From: an uncultured Caulobacteraceae bacterium
GTDB lineage: Bacteria > Pseudomonadota > Alphaproteobacteria > Caulobacterales > Caulobacteraceae
NCBI GenBank assembly: GCA_937910255.1
Contig: CALEOQ010000503.1
Span: forward strand, 1 to 40,157
Direction of reading: 5' to 3'
Length of the DNA: 40,157 bases
Of the stretch, positions 35,581-40,157 are shown one piece after another (within the stretch, counting starts at the first letter, position 1; the number at the start of each line of letters is the position of its first letter). The position numbers and the translations under genes were made by a program. A model generated the notes under the pieces. The model was given only the letters and a program-made list of their open reading frames with translations. It was not told the origin of the DNA and made no database searches.

Positions 35581-38118
35581 ATGGCCGAGGAAAAACTTCG
35601 TCTCGCGATCCCAGTGTTACTCCCGTCCGATGGGGACGCATGCGAGCGCTGCGTTCAAGAACTGACGGAAATCCTCAAAGGCCGCACCGGTGTAGCTGAA
35701 GCTCATGTCGAAGGGCGCGAGGACGCACATCTTTGCATCCACTTCGACCCGTCGCTGATCACCCCATCGCAGGTGCGCGCCCTTGCCAAACAGCAGGGGG
35801 CTCGGATCGCCGAGTCCTTTGGACATATGAACTACCGGCTCGCGCAGCCTATGCACGCGAGGGCTGCGCGAACCCTAGCGGAAGATCTGCGCGCCAAACC
35901 GGGCGTAGTTCGCGCTGAGGTGGGCTCTACCGGGGCCGCCATCGTCGAGTTCGACCGAAATCAGCTCGACGAGCAGACGCTGCGGGCTTTCCTCGACAGT
36001 CGCGCGGTCGCTTTAGGGCAAGCGCCAGGCGCCGAGGCCCCTAGCAGCTTCGTGGAACCCTCGAACGACGACCATGCCGCCCATGGTCACAGGCCGGGCG
36101 AGGGGCACGGCCATAAGCACGGAGGCGTCTTCGGCGAGCGAACTGAGCTCGTCTTCGCGGTGCTCTCTGGTGTCGCCCTGCTAGTAGGCTGGCTGGCGTC
36201 GTTCCGGCTCTCTGGGCCCGTTCCTCTAGGCTTTTACGTGCTGGCCTATGGCTTTGGGGGCTACTTCACCCTGCGGGAGGCTCTGGAAAACCTCCGCAAC
36301 CGGCGCTTCGAGATCGACACCCTGATGCTGGTTGCGGCGGCGGGCGCCGCAGCATTGGGCGAGTGGGCGGAGGGCGCCCTGTTGCTGGTCCTGTTCAGCT
36401 TGGGGCACGCACTGGAGCAGTACGCAATGGGGCGCGCCCGACGGGCCATCGAGGCGTTGGCCGAGCTCGCGCCTGAGCGTGCGAGCCGCAAGCGCGGAGA
36501 CGTTTTCGAAGAGGTGCCGGTCGAGGCGCTACAGGTTGGCGACATCGTCCTGGTGCGGCCTAACGAACGGCTCGCCGCAGATGGCGTGGTGGTGCTTGGA
36601 GAGAGCGCTGTCAATCAAGCGCCCGTCACCGGCGAGAGCATGCCGGTGGAAAAGCGCCCATCGACTTCGGAAACCCCGTTCGAAACCGCAGACGCAGCTC
36701 ATAAGGTTTTCGCAGGCACCATCAATGGCGCGGGTGCGCTGGAAGTCCGCGTGGCTCGCCTGTCGAGCCAGTCCACGCTGGCGCGTGTGGTCACCATGGT
36801 CGCCGAGGCGGAGGCGCAGCGATCTCCTACGCAGCGCTTCACCGACAAGTTCGAGCGCATCTTCGTGCCAGCGGTGCTGGCCGGTGTTGTCGCCCTGATG
36901 TTCGCCTGGGTCGTCGTGGACGAGCCTTTCAGTGTCAGTTTCTATCGGGCGATGGCCGTTCTAGTCGCCGCCAGCCCCTGTGCCCTGGCGATCTCCGTAC
37001 CCAGCGCTGTGCTGAGCGGGGTGGCTCGCGCCGGTCGCGGCGGCGTGCTCGTCAAGGGCGGCGGGCCGCTTGAGAACCTGGGAACGCTGCAGGCGCTGGC
37101 TTTCGATAAGACCGGCACACTGACCGAAGGCCGTCCGCGGGTCACCGACGTCGTGCCGCCAATCGGCGTCACCAAAGAGCGACTGCTGGAGACAGCTGCC
37201 GCTGTGGAGGCGCTTAGCGACCACCCGCTGGCCTCAGCTGTCGTCACGGCCGCCTCCGAGGCGCTGTCTGCGCCACCTGGGCGGGCGGAGGAGGTGGAGA
37301 GCATCACAGGCCATGGCGTCCGCGGTCGCTATCGCGGCGAGGACGTCCACATCGGCAAGCTCAATATGTTCGAGACCGTCGGCGGTCCCCCTGTTCCCGA
37401 CGAGGTTCGGGGCGAAGCTGAGCGGCTCGCGGCCTCCGGGCGGACCGTCATGGTGGTTCGGAGCGGCGAGACCTATCTCGGAGTTCTAGGCCTTCAGGAC
37501 ACGCCCCGAGAGGGCGCCGCAGAGGTGATCGCCTCCCTTCGCCAGCTTGGCGTCAAACGCATGATCATGCTGTCTGGCGACAATCAGGGGGTCGCCGACG
37601 CCATCGCGGCGAAGCTCGGGCTGACCGAAGCGAAGGGCGGCCTGATGCCCGAGGACAAGGTCGCCTTTATCAAGACCATGCGCGAGCAGCGCGGCGGCGT
37701 CGCAATGATCGGTGATGGTGTCAACGATGCGCCGGCCATGGCCAACGCCACAGTCGGGATCGCCATGGGGGCGGCGGGGTCCGACGTCGCGCTCGAAACC
37801 GCAGACGTGGCGCTGATGGCCGACGACCTGCGGCGCTTGCCGTTCGCAGTCGGGCTAAGCCGTCAGACGAGCGCGATTATCAAGCAAAATCTCTTCGTCA
37901 GCCTCGGGATGGTAGCCTTCCTCATCCCGGCCACGATCTTTGGGCTCAAGATTGGCGTAGCTGTCATCTTCCACGAAGGCTCGACCCTGCTGGTGGTCGC
38001 CAATGCTCTTCGGTTGCTGGCTTTTGCTGAGAAGCCCCTCCGCGCCCGGATCGTCCAAACTCCGCGGCGGGGATCAAAGAGAGCTATGCTTCCTGACTCC
38101 CAGCCGCCCGATCTCTGA
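35581..38118 (+). CDS. heavy metal P1B-type ATPase (SPC / HEGST motifs, P1B-4-like)
   Basis: DKTGTLTEG, TGESMPVEK, SPCALAISVP, HEGSTLLVVANALRLL, His-rich N-terminal segment. Confidence 0.92.
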   Translation: MAEEKLRLAIPVLLPSDGDACERCVQELTEILKGRTGVAEAHVEGREDAHLCIHFDPSLITPSQVRALAKQQGARIAESFGHMNYRLAQPMHARAARTLAEDLRAKPGVVRAEVGSTGAAIVEFDRNQLDEQTLRAFLDSRAVALGQAPGAEAPSSFVEPSNDDHAAHGHRPGEGHGHKHGGVFGERTELVFAVLSGVALLVGWLASFRLSGPVPLGFYVLAYGFGGYFTLREALENLRNRRFEIDTLMLVAAAGAAALGEWAEGALLLVLFSLGHALEQYAMGRARRAIEALAELAPERASRKRGDVFEEVPVEALQVGDIVLVRPNERLAADGVVVLGESAVNQAPVTGESMPVEKRPSTSETPFETADAAHKVFAGTINGAGALEVRVARLSSQSTLARVVTMVAEAEAQRSPTQRFTDKFERIFVPAVLAGVVALMFAWVVVDEPFSVSFYRAMAVLVAASPCALAISVPSAVLSGVARAGRGGVLVKGGGPLENLGTLQALAFDKTGTLTEGRPRVTDVVPPIGVTKERLLETAAAVEALSDHPLASAVVTAASEALSAPPGRAEEVESITGHGVRGRYRGEDVHIGKLNMFETVGGPPVPDEVRGEAERLAASGRTVMVVRSGETYLGVLGLQDTPREGAAEVIASLRQLGVKRMIMLSGDNQGVADAIAAKLGLTEAKGGLMPEDKVAFIKTMREQRGGVAMIGDGVNDAPAMANATVGIAMGAAGSDVALETADVALMADDLRRLPFAVGLSRQTSAIIKQNLFVSLGMVAFLIPATIFGLKIGVAVIFHEGSTLLVVANALRLLAFAEKPLRARIVQTPRRGSKRAMLPDSQPPDL

Positions 38119-38127
38119 GGCTGAGCC

Positions 38128-38604
38128 ATGCATCAAGCTTCCCGAGAGATCGTTGTGCGGGCGTCATCGAAGCGCGTCTGGGACACACTCACGACGTTCG
38201 GAAGCTATCCCGATTGGACCCCCGCTGTCCGAGTGAGGGGTGACCTCGCGCCTGGCGGCAAGTTCGACTACGCCATCTTGGTCGGGCGTCCCGGTGGCCA
38301 GCCGCGTCACTTCAGCTTGGCCGGCAACATCGAGCAACTTGAGCCCCTTGCTTTGCTGTCTTGGGACGTTGGCCTGTCGGGCCTGCTGAGGATGCAATTC
38401 GCCATTCATCTCACCCCACGGCCGGACGCAACCAAGGTTCGTCAGAGCGTTCAGATCACCGGACTGCTGGGAGCCGTCGCCGGCAATCATCTGGCGAGGG
38501 TCTTCGGAGCGATCTTCGATCGATTGGGCGGTGATCTTCAACGTCACCTGGGCGGGGCCCCTCTCAAGCATGGCCGGAATGGTCGAAGGCGCCGGGGGTC
38601 ATGA
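38128..38604 (+). CDS. SRPBCC family protein
   Basis: REIVVRASSKRVWDTLTTFGSYPDWTPAV...GGKFDYAI. Confidence 0.85.
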   Translation: MHQASREIVVRASSKRVWDTLTTFGSYPDWTPAVRVRGDLAPGGKFDYAILVGRPGGQPRHFSLAGNIEQLEPLALLSWDVGLSGLLRMQFAIHLTPRPDATKVRQSVQITGLLGAVAGNHLARVFGAIFDRLGGDLQRHLGGAPLKHGRNGRRRRGS

Positions 38605-38810
38605 CCACGAATTTCTCGCAGTTCCGGCGGTCATTGCGCCGGCTGCTGCCGGCTGCGCCTGAGGCCGGCGCCAACACTGCAGTTCTCTAGTCCCGCAGGA
38701 ATATGCGACTTTCGGACCACTTACGTCACACTCTAGCTGAAGCAAAGGCGACGAACGACGACCGGCACAGACGTTGATCGCCGGCTGCTGCTCGGCCACA
38801 GTTGGCCTTG

Positions 38811-38884
38811 ATGGGGATGGAGTGCCCCCGATAACCGCCGCTGTGGCTGATGACTCCTACCTCGCGCCGTTCTGGCGGAGGTAG
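38811..38884 (+). ncRNA. fluoride riboswitch (crcB motif)
   Basis: GGGGATGGAGTGCCCCCGATAACCGCCGCTGTGGCTGATGACTCCTAC matches the crcB RNA consensus, followed by a CTACCTC...GAGGTAG hairpin; upstream of crcB. Confidence 0.9.
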
Positions 38885-38920
38885 GTTCGTGCGCCGCCTC
38901 CGAGACAATCGAGGAGGCAT

Positions 38921-39313
38921 ATGGGCTCGTTCACTTCGTACTTCTGGCTGTTTGTCGGCGCTGGAATCGGCGGCGCGCTTCGACACGGCGCAAACCGAGC
39001 CAGTGTCGCCTTGGTGGGGATTGGATTTCCTGCCGGCACGCTTTTCGTGAACTTGGCTGGTTGTTTCGCGATGGGCGTGCTGGCCAGCCTGTTCGCTTTC
39101 CGCGGCGAGTGGTTCACGCAACACAGCCGCTTATTCCTGACCACGGGTATTCTGGGCGGCTTCACCACGTTCTCAGCATTCTCGCTTGACGCCGCGGTCA
39201 TCTGGGAACGAGGCCAAACTGGGTTAGCCTCGACCTATGTGCTCGTCTCCCTGGCCGGATCCCTGGTTGGGGTGTTCGTCGGTCTCTGGGTCGGGCGCGT
39301 GATCTTCCGGTAG
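38921..39313 (+). CDS. crcB: fluoride channel CrcB/FluC
   Basis: GAGIGGALRHGANR...GTLFVNLAGCFAMGVL...GILGGFTTFSAFSLD. Confidence 0.95.
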   Translation: MGSFTSYFWLFVGAGIGGALRHGANRASVALVGIGFPAGTLFVNLAGCFAMGVLASLFAFRGEWFTQHSRLFLTTGILGGFTTFSAFSLDAAVIWERGQTGLASTYVLVSLAGSLVGVFVGLWVGRVIFR

Positions 39314-39436
39314 GGCCGCGATGGCGACAAATCGCGAGCTAAGCTCACTCCTTCGTTCCCGGGTACGGCCAGGCCGTCCCAAAACTCCTAAGTTTCGAGA
39401 CTCAGGGCAGATGTGCGATTTCCCGCAGCGCAGCCT

Positions 39437-39487
39437 GTCTCAAAAGTCAGTCTCGAAAGCGTTGACTATCGAGACGGGTTTTGAGAC
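39437..39487. repeat. nested inverted repeats (res-like) upstream of recombinase
   Basis: GTCTCAAAA (39437-39445)/TTTTGAGAC (39479-39487) enclosing GTCTCGA (39450-39456)/TCGAGAC (39469-39475). Confidence 0.65.
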
Positions 39488-39495
39488 TCTTCGGC

Positions 39496-40035
39496 ATGCT
39501 GCTCGGCTACGCCCGCGTTTCGACCGACGACCAGGACCTCGCGCTTCAGCGCGCGGCGTTGAAGGAAGCTGGCTGCAATAGGATCTTCGAGGAGAAGGCG
39601 TCGGGGGCGAAGCGGGCCCGCGCGGAACTCGATCGGGTACTGGATCAACTGCGGGATGGTGACGTCATCGTCGTGTCGCGCCTGGACCGGCTGGCGCGCC
39701 CGACGCGCGACTTGTTGACCTTGGCGGAAGAGATCGCCGAGCGCGGCGCGGGCCTGCGGTCCTTGGCGGAGCCCTGGGCCGACACCACGTCAGCCGCGGG
39801 CAAGATGGTGCTCACCGTGTTCGCCGGCATTGCGGAGTTCGAGCGCAGCTTGATCTTGCAGCGGACGGGCGCGGGCCGGGTGGCGGCCCAGGCGAGGGGT
39901 GTCAGGTTTGGCCGTCCCGCGAAGATCAGCGACGATCAGTGGGCCCACTATGGACCCTTGCTGCGCAACGGCTCGCTCAGCGTGCCGTCGGCCGCGAAGC
40001 TGATCGGCTGTGGGCGGGCCACCCTCTACCTGTAG
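39496..40035 (+). CDS. serine recombinase (resolvase/invertase family)
   Basis: LLGYARVSTDDQDLALQRAALKEAGC...DVIVVSRLDRLARPTRDLL; C-terminal HTH. Confidence 0.93.
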   Translation: MLLGYARVSTDDQDLALQRAALKEAGCNRIFEEKASGAKRARAELDRVLDQLRDGDVIVVSRLDRLARPTRDLLTLAEEIAERGAGLRSLAEPWADTTSAAGKMVLTVFAGIAEFERSLILQRTGAGRVAAQARGVRFGRPAKISDDQWAHYGPLLRNGSLSVPSAAKLIGCGRATLYL

Positions 40036-40157
40036 CGGCGCGCAATAGTGAACGGCTCGACGCGAGATACAAGGCGTGTTTCGACGCATATTAGCTGAGA
40101 CGTCTGTGCCTACTCGGCGCACATTGTGTGAGACTGAAACCACAATGGTTGAGACCG

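Noticed and set aside
35816-35832. CTTTGGACATATGAACT resembling the 16-bp operator
   Set aside because: Right arm does not match; inside ATPase coding; likely coincidence.
1-40157. tRNA or rRNA genes
   Set aside because: None recognised on reading either strand.
39496-40157. Complete Tn3-type transposon
   Set aside because: Only a serine recombinase is visible; no transposase or convincing terminal inverted repeats within the window.

Overview
This window looks like the backbone of a GC-rich alphaproteobacterial conjugative plasmid, possibly Caulobacterales-like, that carries a metal-resistance module. From left to right it contains: (1) a block of rightward genes (~1-4.9 kb) with a GcrA C-terminus, a DpdA-like (7-deazaguanine DNA transglycosylase) protein, a DUF2493/SLOG protein, a small ORF, a GST and an SSB; three of these genes are preceded by hairpin leaders with a shared CGCTGCGCT loop; (2) a small RHH protein with ParA and ParB; (3) an IncP-like oriT nic sequence (bottom strand, ~8274) followed by a MobC-like protein and a MobP-type relaxase; (4) a leftward HEPN-XRE pair and an LPD7-VirD4-VirB11...VirB1 operon; (5) a RepA (RPA family) gene followed by a 10-iteron oriV with a perfect DnaA box; (6) an accessory block with an SNase, MerR, CDF, czcCBA, a second CDF, an SPC-type P1B ATPase, SRPBCC, a fluoride riboswitch with crcB/fluC, and a serine recombinase. 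The most interesting signals are: an anti-restriction-like leading region with repeated hairpins that may act as ssDNA promoters; a 16-bp palindromic operator dispersed across the backbone; an exact oriV iteron copy inside the VirB7-like gene about 8 kb away; and dense GANTC clusters at oriV and the repA upstream region on a replicon that encodes a GcrA-like protein. All calls come from reading the sequence and recognising families; no searches were run.
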